Below, piece after piece: positions 39,007-49,849 of a stretch of 64,000 nucleotides of DNA (position 1 is its first letter; each line of letters begins with the position of its first letter). The stretch covers positions 22,727,001 through 22,791,000 of the forward strand of contig OX424563.1 of the NCBI GenBank assembly GCA_949152475.1, given 5' to 3'. This DNA comes from Terebella lapidaria. Its lineage: Eukaryota > Annelida > Polychaeta > Terebellida > Terebellidae. The position numbers were made by a program, and so were the translations under genes. The notes beneath the pieces are model-generated. The model was not told the DNA's origin, did no database searches, and saw nothing but the letters and a program-made list of their open reading frames with translations.

Positions 39007-39964
39007 ATATCTGGAGACAGACTCTCTGGAGAAATGTGCGGGATTTTTTTCTTCAAGTCGATATAACTTTCGGAACAAACCACAGTATCAACATTCTGTA
39101 AAGACTGTTCTATTCCGCTCTACATAGATTCAAGTGAGCTAACATCCTTTTTTCGAGATATATATCCTTTGAGGCAGTGTTCATTATACATACATTATAC
39201 ATAATATATACTCTATATATATTATACACCTGAAAGTAGAAATGGATACCGACAAACAGACAAATTCATATTCCAAGACCGAATCCATGGACGAATTTTA
39301 CAAGATCAGTGTGAGTAGTCAAATCCAAGAGATACTTGTACTTTTCGATCCTAAGTTATTATTCAATGTCCCGTTCAACAATGTCATCGGAGAGAAGATC
39401 GACTTCTTCTGGTGACAAAGTCAGCAGTCAGCGCTTCCTCGGAGTTGGCTCCCAGTCCCATGCACTTATAGATAGCTTTTGTATTTTCCATGTGGATCAT
39501 GCTTCTTCACCTCACAGCAAAAATTCCTGACTGAAAATTTTGTTGAAAATCACATTTGTTGAAAATGTGGTAGACACTGTCATGACGCATATTTCAATCT
39601 TATCAGGACTTGAATATCATGATAATTGATCAAAATATCACTAAAGACGAAGGAGCCAACTACATTTATATCTAGAGACAGAATGGAAGTGCATGCACTT
39701 TAGCAACCTAGGACGTTGTAATAAAAATGTAAGCCGTTCCACCATCTTAACGGTCAGTTGTGTTGTGTCCAAATTTATGCTACTTAGTGTTTGCTCCCAA
39801 TCGTCTGGTTCGTCTGAGCAGTACATCCATACATACACAGAAATGCATCACAAACTTACTCGCAATGTATATAATTTACTATTACATTCTCGGCGTGTAA
39901 AAGTTGCCTATACTTGTGTCATATAATACTTATTTTTTATTATATATCCAACTGGGTCACTAAT

Positions 39965-40395
39965 TCTGATGAAGGACTTGAGGTGATAAAATTGATGATG
40001 TTGAATTGATGATGATACTCGGGAGCCAGTGATGCATCAGATCATTCTGGTGGCACTGTCGCTGTGGTCGTGCTTACGACTTCTAATGAAGGACTTGTTG
40101 AATTGATAATGGAACTCAGGAGCGAAGCGTTCCAAGGAGTCCCAGTGATGCATCAGATCATTCTGATGGTACTGTCGCTGTTGCCGTGGTCACGATTTCT
40201 GAAGAAGGACGTAGTTGAATTGATGATGGAACTCGGGAGCGAAGTGTCCCTTGGAGTGACAGTGATGCATGCTGTGGTACTGTCACTGTTGCCATGGTCA
40301 CGAGTTCTAATGAAGGACCTGGTGGAACTGATGATGGTACCATGGAGAGTGGTGTCCCTCGGAGTCACAGTGAGGCATGAGATGGTAAAATACAT
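39965..40395 (+). repeat. tandem repeat of 108-117-bp units
   Basis: Four units share GAAGGACTTGTTGAATTGAT, GGAACTC(A/G)GGAGCGAAG and CAGTGATGCATCAGATCATT. Unit lengths differ by multiples of three, so frames stay open on both strands (plus 40064-40552, minus 40153-40395). No domain is recognised; I treat it as a minisatellite. Confidence 0.7.
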
Positions 40396-40399
40396 GTAT

Positions 40400-41960
40400 T
40401 ATGGTCACGTCAGTCAGGTTCAGGAAATCAGAAGGTCTTCTATCTACGCACCTTTCACTTCTTTTGTTCGTGTCTTTTATGTACTGAACACTAGCTGCTC
40501 CACCTCGGCTTTGACGCCTGCAGTTGGCGGTCTTACTGAAATGGTGACATAAGTCCATGTATATTGATTCAAATATTCATCATCATAATTTTCCCAATAG
40601 AAGCATGCCGTGCTATTTGTCAAGACTTTCAACCGCTGCACGGGCAAGTTTAAGATCAAACTTGAGGTCATGTTTAGCCTTTGTTTTCTCTCCCTCTGTT
40701 TCGAATAATATATAGATATATGGTATGATCTAAACTCTCCATTACCGCGATATAACGAAGTATGAACATGGCACTTTTTGGAATAAAAATGTGGGTACTC
40801 TTTTACTAGATAGCGCTTTCCTATTGGGGATTGTAAGGTATGTCAAGATCAATTTACCTAAACTTGTTCTATTTTTTGGAAACAAGCATAGAACGTGGAG
40901 ATATACTAGTAGTTGTATATCGTTTAGTACTCAGAGTATACACACACATTATAACCGGTAAAATGTACTTCTAATTCCCGAATGCCAATTTATCACCTCT
41001 GCGGTGTTTTATTCATGTTTTATCAGCTCTTCGCGAATGTGAACATCACCCGACCATTTTTCTCGAATTTCTACCGGAATGCGCATGCGTGGGAAATGAT
41101 TGTCCGCTGATTGAGGTGCGAGGTAAATTAATCATTGGACTCTGACCTGGTTACGTCATCACTGATTCGGTTACCAAGATTCCTGACCATGTGTCCTATC
41201 TATGACATAATTCGCCCCCTCCATGAACGACCACTTTGATAAATCCATTTTTTTTGCAAACGCTATACTACCTTGGTGACTAAAAGAAAACTGTAACAGT
41301 AATGATCGAACGCAATTTATTCACAATATAATCAGACAGCCAGGCTAAACCAAGTCGAAAGTACATTGTCATAACAATCTACTACATGTATGTGTGTACC
41401 AAGAAAAATCGAATGTATGTGTAGAAAATCATATTTGCGTGAAATATATAATACAACTTAATGAAATATACATATAATTCACTGAAATATATATACAATC
41501 AGAAATCTCTCATGGATTTCTAAAAAAATTGATCAATATACATATACATTGAATTAATAACATATAATTTGCACGATCCTTCAATCGGCAATACTCATAT
41601 AAACATGGAAACAATACCCAAGTATATAGTATCCGAGCAAACAAAATCAAATCCATTATCCAATCTCAAAGTCCGGTGTCAGGCAAGATCGAGAGAATTT
41701 TTAAGGAATTTCATGAACCCTCATGTATGGCCATAAACGGGTGAAATCAGGTGTTCCGGAAAGAGTGAGCATTTCCTGCCCCACATGTGGCACCCGTCAT
41801 GAATTCCAAAACATTAACATGCAAACAGATCTTGTTGCATACTTGTGACATATGTTGTGTAATCATCAACCAGATTGTGATGACGTCCATGTATTTCATC
41901 TTTTTGTTACAAGTTTACTGATCTTATCATTGGATCTCCGAACGACGTCGAATACATCTC
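40400..41960. other. no gene recognised
   Basis: AT-rich sequence with short frames only. No repeat family copy or splice-bounded exon I can support. Confidence 0.45.
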
Positions 41961-41966
41961 ATTGTT

Positions 41967-42014
41967 CTACTCATGAGGAATATAATCGATTACGATTATA
42001 TTCCTCATGAGTAG
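41967..42014. repeat. perfect 22-bp palindrome with 4-nt loop
   Basis: CTACTCATGAGGAATATAAT plus CG (41967-41988), loop ATTA, then the exact reverse complement at 41993-42014. No mismatches. Confidence 0.95.
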
Positions 42015-42235
42015 GAATATAATCTTAATCGCGCTACGAGTTAATATCTTTCGAACTGTTTCAAACTTTGCATTGGGTATTTTATGAGTATAGTTCCGAT
42101 TGCCTATTGATTTTCATCCATTTACAATTATATGTCTGAATGTTGTTGAATAATGAAAGTGAGTCGGATCAGTGCATTAACAGTTACAGTCAGAGACTAT
42201 GTTACACGTAGTATCAAACTTATATGGAGTGTTTA

Positions 42236-42656
42236 AGGTAGTATAGTCCGCTCCAAACAGTAGGGGAAGGAGGGGTTGAAGAGTTTTTTTAAAAAAAATG
42301 AAATAACTGTATCAACATAATCTAGAGCTTCAAAATGAAATATTTTATAGAGTAACTGATCAGCATCCTGAAACTGAAAGGAAAATAGGGGTCACCGTAT
42401 CAGTTCGCGTGGAAAACATGATGCAAAATGTGAATATGGACCAAAAAATGTGCAAAAATGCCAAAACATATGTCATGTTAGGTACATGTTTGTGATTTTG
42501 ATCAAATATGTCGAACAAACCCTATTTGCTATCCAGCATCGGGATGCTGATCAGTTACTTCATAAAATAGGTCATTTTGAAGAGATCATATTCAAGAAAT
42601 AACTTTTAAATTTCGACTTTCGTTAACTCACTGTTGGGCCGGCCTACTCTGATGTG
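42236..42656. mobile_element. foldback/MITE-like inverted repeat element
   Basis: Inner arms CTTCAAAATGAAATATTTTA and GTAACTGATCAGCATCC (about 42328-42377) are repeated inverted at about 42535-42583. Outer parts also pair weakly, GGTAGTATAGTCCGC at the left against a right end that reads GAGTAGGCCGGCCC reversed. About 420 bp, with no coding capacity. Confidence 0.55.
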
Positions 42657-43264
42657 GTCTTCAAGATGGTGATATTGAATGTGATCATGGATGACTTTGG
42701 AGTGTCGAACGCTGATTTTTTTTGCAAGTCATTCAGAGAATAAATGGTATGGTTCACACATGTATAGCTTCTATTGATACCAACCACTTATCAGAATTAA
42801 TACATGAGTACAAATATGGTGACCTTGGATTCGAGAGGATGACATCTGACTGTGAATCACTATCGTTATTAATGCAAGAAGTTGAGATAATTCATTGTGG
42901 TCTATGATACAGTTCAATTTCCTTATTATGCCTTTATCATAGCTTCATAATTATGTACTGACGCTGCATATTTTACTTCGCTCCAATTGACACTGGAGTG
43001 CAATTCCGAAGCATTATGAGAACAGTTCAGCTACGCACTGTCCTTGGATCTGTATTGTATGCTAAAGTATGATTATAATCATGGGTACGAATTCGGTATT
43101 GAAGTTGTGAATATTGTAGCTCAGTCATATCTGCATTGTGCTTGTAGATTGTGCTTGAAAAGAACATAGATATTTTGATTAAGATACGGAAATGTAAATA
43201 GATGTGCTCATTGAGTTAGTTGGTATATAGGACATCACTCTCATCCTTCAAAATGTTCATCTGT

Positions 43265-44150
43265 TTTAGGTTACCGAACATATGGTCCGATAACCTATCG
43301 TTGGATCTTTACAGTCAAATCTTTCTGAAATTTTGCCTTGTGATTAGGTACTTATGTACTTGTCATATACCTATCCCATGGGGTTTGATTCGGATTTCTA
43401 AATTATTTTCTTAGGTTGTTGGGCAGTTGTATACTAACTCCATCAGGTGTACAGTAGAAACAACTACACTTACCACACTGCCTGCCCCGGATGACGCTAG
43501 TGTGGCTTTTGATAAAGTATTTGGTCGGGCTTTGTTTCTATTGCAAAATGTTATGTTTTACGTTTGTTATTGGAATCATCAAAATTTGGTTGGATTGGTG
43601 GTAATCATGGTAATAGATTGATACTTACATTTGCACAAAACTGCCTAAAAGTATTCCGAAAGGGATGTATCTTTTCACTTTTGAATTGTTTTTTTTAATC
43701 TTAGATTTTGGACTTCGGTGGCACTTTTCTCAAAACCTGTAAGACGACTTCCTAAATTTTTGTTTCAAAATATTCCCCTTATGTGCCTTTGTGACGTGTA
43801 TAAGTTGCCCTTGTCTTTGAATTGACGGTTCGTGTGGCGGCCATTTTGATTTGTCTACGGCTCGGCGAAAAAATGTTTGACCCAAATCATGTTACTATTT
43901 CTTTTGAGGCATTTCCAGCCAAAACAAATTCTCCCTTTGGAAATATTTTTTGGGGAATTCTCCCTTTGGAAACATTTTCAGAACTTTTTTGATTCCATAA
44001 TGGGAACTGCCATAACTGTACTCGTAGAATGCTTGAAGATAGACATTAGATATTCGCACTTTCAAATGGGAAGTCATATATGATGTTTTGTGTGGTGATC
44101 TTGAATTTAACCTTCGATGACCTTGAATTGTCAGAATAGTCTTTTTGGGG
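43265..44150 (+). repeat. dispersed repeat families C and A, interrupted copy
   Basis: Starts TTTTAGGTTACCGAACATAT and GGTCCGATAACCTATC and proceeds to CTGAAATTTTGC. It is broken by a family D insertion, then resumes GCACAAAACTGCCTAAAAG. Family A follows: GGCGGCCATTTTGATTTG, TTTCCAGCCAAAACAAATTC, ATAATGGGAACTGCC, TTCAAATGGGAAGTCATAT and CCTTCGATGACCTTGAA. C and A blocks sit together at several loci, so they may be one long element. Confidence 0.75.
43338..43632 (-). repeat. dispersed repeat family D inserted into family C
   Basis: The plus strand runs CTTGTGATTAGGTACTTATG, CCCATGGGGTTTGATTCGGA, TTGGGCAGTTGTATACTAAC, CTGCCCCGGATGACGC, CTTTGTTTCTATTGCAAAAT and TAATAGATTGATACTTACA. It splits the host repeat between TTTTGC and TTTGCACAAAAC, so TTTGC is a likely target duplication and the segment marks one full unit of about 295 bp. 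Confidence 0.8.
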
Positions 44151-44379
44151 TCAAAATATGCTCAAATTTGTTCTGTTTTTTTTTCTCTCTATCTGATCCG
44201 TTTCGATTATTTTTGTTTCAGAATGCTAATTGCGATACTTGATGTAGCATCAGTAGATGGATCAGAATGAATTCTCCCACAAGACCCGATTTATAGGACA
44301 GAAAGTCCCAAAATGGAATGATGTGCATCATCAATTGACCTCTGGGACCAAAACGCTTTCACACAGACCTCAAGTTTGC

Positions 44380-44620
44380 GATAGGAAGTCGTAGATGGAA
44401 CATCTTTCGGTGACCTTTAAATTGGTCTAAGATAATCTTGAGTGATAAAGTCGAAGTGACATTCGACGTAATGTAAATTGACCGAAGCAGATAAAATACT
44501 TGTAGATGGAGCTTAGATTTGTATTATTAGCATAAATTGTAGGCAGTCACATCGGATGGTTCTTTTGGTGACTTTGAATTTGACTTTAGTGGGTATGTCA
44601 AAGAAGCAAATTTACTGAAA
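44380..44620 (+). repeat. dispersed repeat family B
   Basis: GTGACCTTTAAATTGGTCTA, then GTAAATTGACCGAAGCAGAT, TGTAGATGGAGCTTAGATTT and GTATTATTAGCAT. Same unit as 4735-5045. Confidence 0.65.
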
Positions 44621-45204
44621 ACATTGTATGTCTGACACTGCATTTCTCCGATATTTATTCTAGCCTTTGGGCTAGTTGTTTATTTGAAAGCTTCGAAGCC
44701 CTTCTATGAAATTATATCCCATACTCAATTTATCTTAAGTGTGTCGATGTCCATTTTCGCTGTGACGTGTGATACTTTCCATCCAGAGATCAGTTAGTCC
44801 ACATACTAGTTAGTCCAACGGGTGTACAATATAACCAACATATCACACACTGATGATTTCCAAGAATATTATATTTTAGGTTTTATTGCGATAATTATAA
44901 ACATATTGTGATGTTAGTGGTAATGGACTTGTACATAGGAAATAAGAAAATTTGACCATAACCAACTGTAACCATTCCAACAAGTAACCTCTTTTTTAAA
45001 TGTCTACAGATGATGTCCAACAAATCACCCTTGATATATGGCCCGAGCTTGTAAGCTTTGCACAAAACATATGACCAATGCGCTGGAACAGAAACGACGT
45101 TTCAAACGGCTACAGTAACTCTCGGTTTCGATTCGATACCGATCATTGCGGACATAAAACAGTTCATTCTAGGTTGATACATATTCAGTAGCTATTTGGC
45201 TTGT

Positions 45205-45845
45205 GACTGGGTACTCGTGTACTTGTCATACACCTATTTCATGGGTTTTGTTTCGGATTTCTGAATTGTTTTAATAAGTTTTAAATGCATACTTTATTTT
45301 TTTAACGACGATTCCCCACGTTTGTAACCTGACAATTCATTTAACTTCTGCTTAAAGGAACTTAATGAATTTGCATTTCTTAACCCAATATCGAGACAAT
45401 TCCAATCATTAACTGTTGAGGGGAAAAGACCTCATATACGACCAGAAATATTACGTAAATTAGCACTATTTCTCGAATTGTATGGTACAATATTGGCAAT
45501 AATATTTGAACATAGATCGGAAAGATAAGCTGCGCATAGACGATTGTGGATTTTGTATAGAACAACTAAACGGTGGTTATATCGCCGTAGAGACAAAGGT
45601 TCCCATCCAGATTCTTTCAGTAAACGATTAATAAGTTGGAGGGCAGTTGTGCACTACTTCTATCTGGTGTACAGTAGAAATTAATATAATTGCACGTTGT
45701 CTGCCCCTGATGGCGCCAGACTGACCTCAGGTATAAATGTTTTGTTGGGCTTTGCTTCTTTTTCGAAATTTTTTGATACAGTATTAGGCATTTTATTGTC
45801 ATCATCAAAATCTGGTTATCAGCGGTAATAGGTTGATACATACAG
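45205..45845 (-). repeat. dispersed repeat family D split by a LINE fragment
   Basis: CTTGTGACTGGGTACTCGTG and ATTTCATGGGTTTTGTTTCG (45205-45284) are one end of family D. The rest (GGGCAGTTGTGCACTACTTC onwards) resumes at about 45637 and ends near 45845. The 350 bp between is a LINE reverse-transcriptase fragment. Confidence 0.7.
45285..45636 (-). pseudogene. LINE reverse transcriptase C-terminal fragment
   Basis: Minus-strand translation gives LLKESGWEPLSLRRYNHRLV, VLYKIHNRLCAAYLSDLC, RNSANLRNISGRI, then after an in-frame TGA GLFPSTVNDWNCLD and SLSSFKQKLNEL. This is the conserved C-terminal region after the reverse transcriptase in CR1/L2/Rex-like non-LTR elements (WEPL, YK-x-N, WN-x-L, SFK-x-KL). 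Only the last 110 or so residues remain, with one stop; dead. Confidence 0.8.
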
Positions 45846-45899
45846 GCATTGCTTGATAGCACTAATCGTTGTTTGATTTATCGCATGCACAATACGATC

Positions 45900-46150
45900 A
45901 TGTTACAGCTGACTGATAGATCGAACATGATATATTCATGTAGAATTTGACCCCAGATGGCATTGAGTGATCACACTCAAGTTCATATCAACCACTGTCA
46001 CATATAATATTACATGTGAGTCGGTCTTGAATGCTTGAAGATAGAACTAAGTTTTGTATTATGACCATAAAGTCGTTTTCGAATGGTGCATTTTACGGTG
46101 ATATACACCGTCATCACTCAGTGCCCTTGAACTTGACCTCGCACCCTTGA
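45900..46150 (+). repeat. dispersed repeat family B
   Basis: GATGGCATTGAGTGATCACA, CTTGAAGATAGAACTAAGTT, TTGTATTATGACCAT and CCCTTGAACTTGACCTC. A diverged copy directly downstream (plus sense) of a family D copy. Confidence 0.5.
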
Positions 46151-46186
46151 ACTCATGTTATGGCGCATATTAATGTTTGTGTAAGG

Positions 46187-46419
46187 TCAGTTGACATCCA
46201 TGCGGTACCAGTTGTTATGACTCATGAACTCGGTTTTACTGCCGCTGATGTCAGCTGTGAAGCTGCAAACTCCGTCCTCGTACGAAAACAGAACACACCC
46301 CGGCGACTGACGACAGGTCACCGCACACTTGATGAGAGACCTGCCGGCTAGCTGCGCCACGATCATCGGGAAGCAAGAGATAGTTTCGGGTGCTTTCTTG
46401 TACGATATCCCACGCATTC
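46187..46419 (-). CDS. PAN/Apple domain terminal exon
   Basis: Minus strand, acceptor GTTGGTTTCCCAG with a good pyrimidine tract, phase 1 entry. It encodes ISCFPMIVAQLAGRSLIKCA, then VTCRQSPGCVLFSYEDGVCS, and ends MSHNNWYRMDVN and a stop. Cys spacing C..C-x3-C-x5-C-x8-C fits PAN/Apple modules, which bind proteins or glycans extracellularly. The upstream exon should lie at higher coordinates. The LRR exon at 47111 does not join it in an obvious phase. It could belong to a gene whose other exons I cannot see, or be an orphan exon. Confidence 0.65.
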
Positions 46420-46519
46420 CTGGGAAACCAACAATAAAACCGGAAGTGAAAATTTGCCCGAGGCCTAAGAAAGGTCATCGGAGAAATAACAGCTCACTCA
46501 ATATCAAATTCAACGTCAC

Positions 46520-47060
46520 CATAGAATCAATATAATCGACTTCATATTTGAATGTGTCAATATTTAAGCGTCATATTGAAGTATTCTACAAGTTTACTCC
46601 GCAAAATTCCCATCCAAAGTCCGAACTTTTTTTCAATGTGACGAAAACATCAAATTGGCCGTCACACACAGACCAGCAGTTCAAGAACAACAATATGTAT
46701 ACACCTCCCAGGAGTGCATATCGAAAGTCTTATTCATGACTTAGAAAAAATTCAACGTCAAATGAACGTCAAATTCATGGTCACCATTGAAACCGCAATA
46801 TATGATTCCCCATTTGAATGTGCCAATATTTAGGCTTCATCTTGGCGTTTTCTATTGGTTTACTCCATACAGCTCCCATTATGAATGAAAATGTGAATGA
46901 AATTTTCCAAGTTCAAGAACGTTCTCACTGACGAAAAGCTTTTTCTTGGATGGCTCAAAAATAAATAAATACCTGATTTTAGACGGAAAGTAAATGTTTT
47001 TTTTGTTTTTTTTTCCAAAAATCAAATTTGTTGCTACACACAGACAGGCGATTCAAAGGC
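46520..47060. repeat. dispersed repeat family A, two diverged copies
   Basis: ATTTAAGCGTCATATTGAAG, TCTACAAGTTTACTCCGC and, at 46795 on, ATATGATTCCCCATTTGAAT, GTTTACTCCATACAGCTCCC and a CAAATTTGTTGCTACACACA stretch. These match the reverse complement of family A. Confidence 0.6.
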
Positions 47061-47110
47061 ACTGGAACAAATCGCAGAGGAACATAATTATGGAGACTCC
47101 TATGCCTGAT

Positions 47111-47572
47111 TTAAAAAACAAGCTTCTTCAGAATTGGGAACTCCGCTATTCTGTTGTATTCTAAACCCAGAGTTAACAGTGTGGTGCTTGGTCCAGAGAC
47201 ATCCGGGATACTTACTAAATTATTACGACCGACGTTCAGTTGTTTCAGCTTGATCAACTGGTCCAGAAGTGGAGGAGGTATCGAAAATATTTCATTCTTC
47301 CTCAGGTTAAGTATGGCCAAGGAACTGCTGACATTTATCAGATCTGGGAAATCTTTCAGTTCATTTTCATTCAAACTCAGTTTCTGTAACATCAGGGGCT
47401 CTATGTAATCAATGTTTTGGATGGTATTGTCATCCAACAGTATTGTCGTAGTGCCCACAGAGAAGTTTTGTGGAAATGTTGTCAATTCTTCGCCCCTCCT
47501 GTCACACGTGCTGGGCATGACCATGGGGAGAAGACTCCCCAATATTGCGATCAGTACTACACCTTGCGCCAT
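47111..47572 (-). CDS. secreted leucine-rich repeat protein, first exon or short gene
   Basis: ATG at 47572 opens MAQGVVLIAILGSLLPMVMP, a clear signal peptide, then STCDRRGEELTTFPQNFS, a cap-like segment. About five LRRs follow, such as LQKLSLNENELKDFPDLI, LAILNLRKNEIFSIPPPLL, LKQLNVGRNNLVSIPDV and LLTLGLEYNRIAEFPIL. It then stops after LKKLVF with no LRR C-terminal cap. 153 residues is short for a secreted LRR protein, so it is probably truncated or continues through an unrecognised splice site. A GTAAGT sits in frame at 47215-47210. LRR proteins of this kind bind ligands or act in adhesion or immunity; no specific role can be given. Confidence 0.75.
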   Translation of the reverse strand: MAQGVVLIAILGSLLPMVMPSTCDRRGEELTTFPQNFSVGTTTILLDDNTIQNIDYIEPLMLQKLSLNENELKDFPDLINVSSSLAILNLRKNEIFSIPPPLLDQLIKLKQLNVGRNNLVSIPDVSGPSTTLLTLGLEYNRIAEFPILKKLVF

Positions 47573-47575
47573 CAC

Positions 47576-48689
47576 TAGCAGTGTTTGTGCTCAATCTGCG
47601 CGACACTCCTTCTTCGAATTGACACTAGAATATTGTTTTCCGGAGTCTTCCACCGCGGGCTGTTCCTCAATGATCTGACTGAAGTATTGCGAATGACATA
47701 ATATCAGCCTTCATTTGCTGTCATGCACCAGAAACCACGACTACATCAATCATACATGCCTGATTGGTATCACTTGAGAATTTTGTCTCCTTTTTGTATA
47801 ATACAGTATTTTCCTTGTCCTCAAACATAAACATATCTCTAGTTCTTGTTTTGTTGTTTCTGCATATGTTTTTTTTTTATTGAAGTATTGTTATATTAGC
47901 AGTGATTCACTTCAGGTGCTTAGTGTATTATCAGTGTATTATCTCCCATAAATCCAGAGATCATGATTAACTGGTGATATCAACAAGTCAGATTTCACAC
48001 CTCTATGGGTTTATATGGAATGCGCACCTTATGCACCACCGTATATAGCCAAAGTACGCATCCGGGTCGAATAAAGACGGGGATAATATCAAAAGTGAAA
48101 GACTGCTTATGATTGAATTATGCCAAAAATAGACACACATAAGGCGTGCTTTGTATAATTCTATTTTAATGAATGTGAATTGCTTTCAATTGCAGCACAT
48201 GTACACTGACTACACTCATCACTGGCTTGTTCGTTCACCATCTTGAATAAAAATCACATCTATATAGATTGCGCTGAACTGGCACTCAACATATGTTTTG
48301 ATGCGAGCGATGCAATGTTCGACATACACACGGTGAACATATATCATTTCCAGTCGTTCCCCAATCGGAGATGCTGTCAGCTCTGTGCCACGAATGGAGT
48401 AAGAGAAGGGTGACGATCAACATAGCCTAGATCACCTAGCAAAACAGTGAATCATGGAAAATGCAGGGCTTTGTTCCTATATCTGGCATTAAATTGTAAC
48501 ATCTCTTGTCGCTACAGTGCACAGGATAGCCAGCGCTAACATTGGGTAGTTTTTGGCCAGCTGTGATTATAACTACTGTGTGGAATGATGTATATGTCTA
48601 TGAAATAAATAAAAGTTGCACATTCCACATATGCACCTAAAGTGAAATACCCCTGATACATCCTTTTACCATACGATATCCATATAATT
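47576..48689. other. no gene recognised
   Basis: Presumed upstream region of the minus-strand LRR exon plus intergenic sequence. No TATA box or further exon is supported. Confidence 0.4.
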
Positions 48690-49340
48690 TGTGTAGCTGT
48701 ATTGTGGTTCTCGGGCCGTTGTCCGATACAACCTTTGGTCCGCTAACCTATTGGCGTTTGCGTTGCGTCCGTCGTCTATCTACTTTTTTAGGTTACCGAA
48801 CCTATGGTCCGATAACCTATTGGAGTGGCGCTGCGTCCTTCGTCCACATTTTCATCTTTAAGGTTCACAGTCGAATCTTCAAGGAATTTTGCACAAAAAT
48901 GCCTAAACACATTGGGCCTTAAAGGTTTATTATTTTATTTCTAGTATTATTTTCAAATGGTGGCCATTTTCGACGAGAAAAAACCCAATCTTTTACTTTG
49001 ATGGCCATTTTCACAAACACTGCATGACCACTTCTGAGTTTTTGTTTCAAAATATTCCCCTTATGTACCTTTGTGACGTATGTATAAGAGGTGTATAATC
49101 ACCGTTCTGCTTGTGGCGGCCATTGCGATATTTCGACGGGTCGGCAAACAATAAATGTTAGACCCGAATTGCGTTTCTATTTGTTTTGAGTCATTTCCAG
49201 CCCAAGAAAATTTGTTTTTTCTCCCCTTGAAGAAATATTGGACAATTTCTTCATTCATAATGGGAGCTGCCACAACTGTTCTCCTAGAACGCCTGAAGAC
49301 AGGGCTTAGATATTGGCACTTTCGAACAGCAAGTGGGCCA
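48690..49340 (+). repeat. dispersed repeat families C and A, long copy
   Basis: Two successive family C heads (CCTTTGGTCCGCTAACCTAT at 48731 and GGTTACCGAACCTATGGTCC at 48791). Then CACATTTTCATCTTTAAGGT, TTTTGCACAAAAATGCCTAA, GGCCATTTT blocks, TGTGGCGGCCATTGCG, GGGAGCTGCCACAACTG and GATATTGGCACTTTCGAA. The small frames inside are shadows. Confidence 0.75.
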
Positions 49341-49549
49341 GAATGGCAGCTGCCCCCGTTGCCCGTTTGTTGCGGGGAGAGCACGGGGGTAGAATCATGC
49401 CCTTCCATGATTCAGATTATTCGGTACTGTAGTAAATAATTATTGCGTCAGTGATTGCTTCACAATGAATACTGGGCCCATCGGTCACAATAAAATAAGT
49501 GGGGCGATACCTACACCCGTCGATATACTAGTATCCAGATCTTGGATTA

Positions 49550-49790
49550 TCTGTCCCTCTTTGTCCGTCGTCGTTCACAGTTTTATCTTTAAATTACAGT
49601 TGAATCTTCAGTGGGATTATTTTCACATTTTGGATCAATGTAGCCAACTTTGGACTTTTTTGGGTCGTTTTCTGTTCTGTTCATTTTTTCCCCTCTAATT
49701 TTGCACAAGTTTAGCCTTTCAAGCCATCGATGTATAAAGATGGCATGTCTTGAACTGCCCGAGATGGAGGTCCGAAAGGGCAAAAAAAAA
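49550..49790 (+). repeat. dispersed repeat family C, diverged copy
   Basis: CCCTCTTTGTCCGTCGTCG, ACAGTTTTATCTTTAAATTA, CAGTTGAATCTTCAGTGGGA. Followed at 49815-49840 by a short CTAT/CCAT tract. Confidence 0.55.
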
Positions 49791-49849
49791 ACCCGAAAAA
49801 CAACTTTTCTATCTATCTACCCATCTATCCATCCATAACGCGATATGGA

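Noticed and set aside
39241-39309. Possible short exon MDTDKQTNSYSKTESMDEFY with GTGAGT donor
   Set aside because: No acceptor or convincing next exon and no domain; too short to support.
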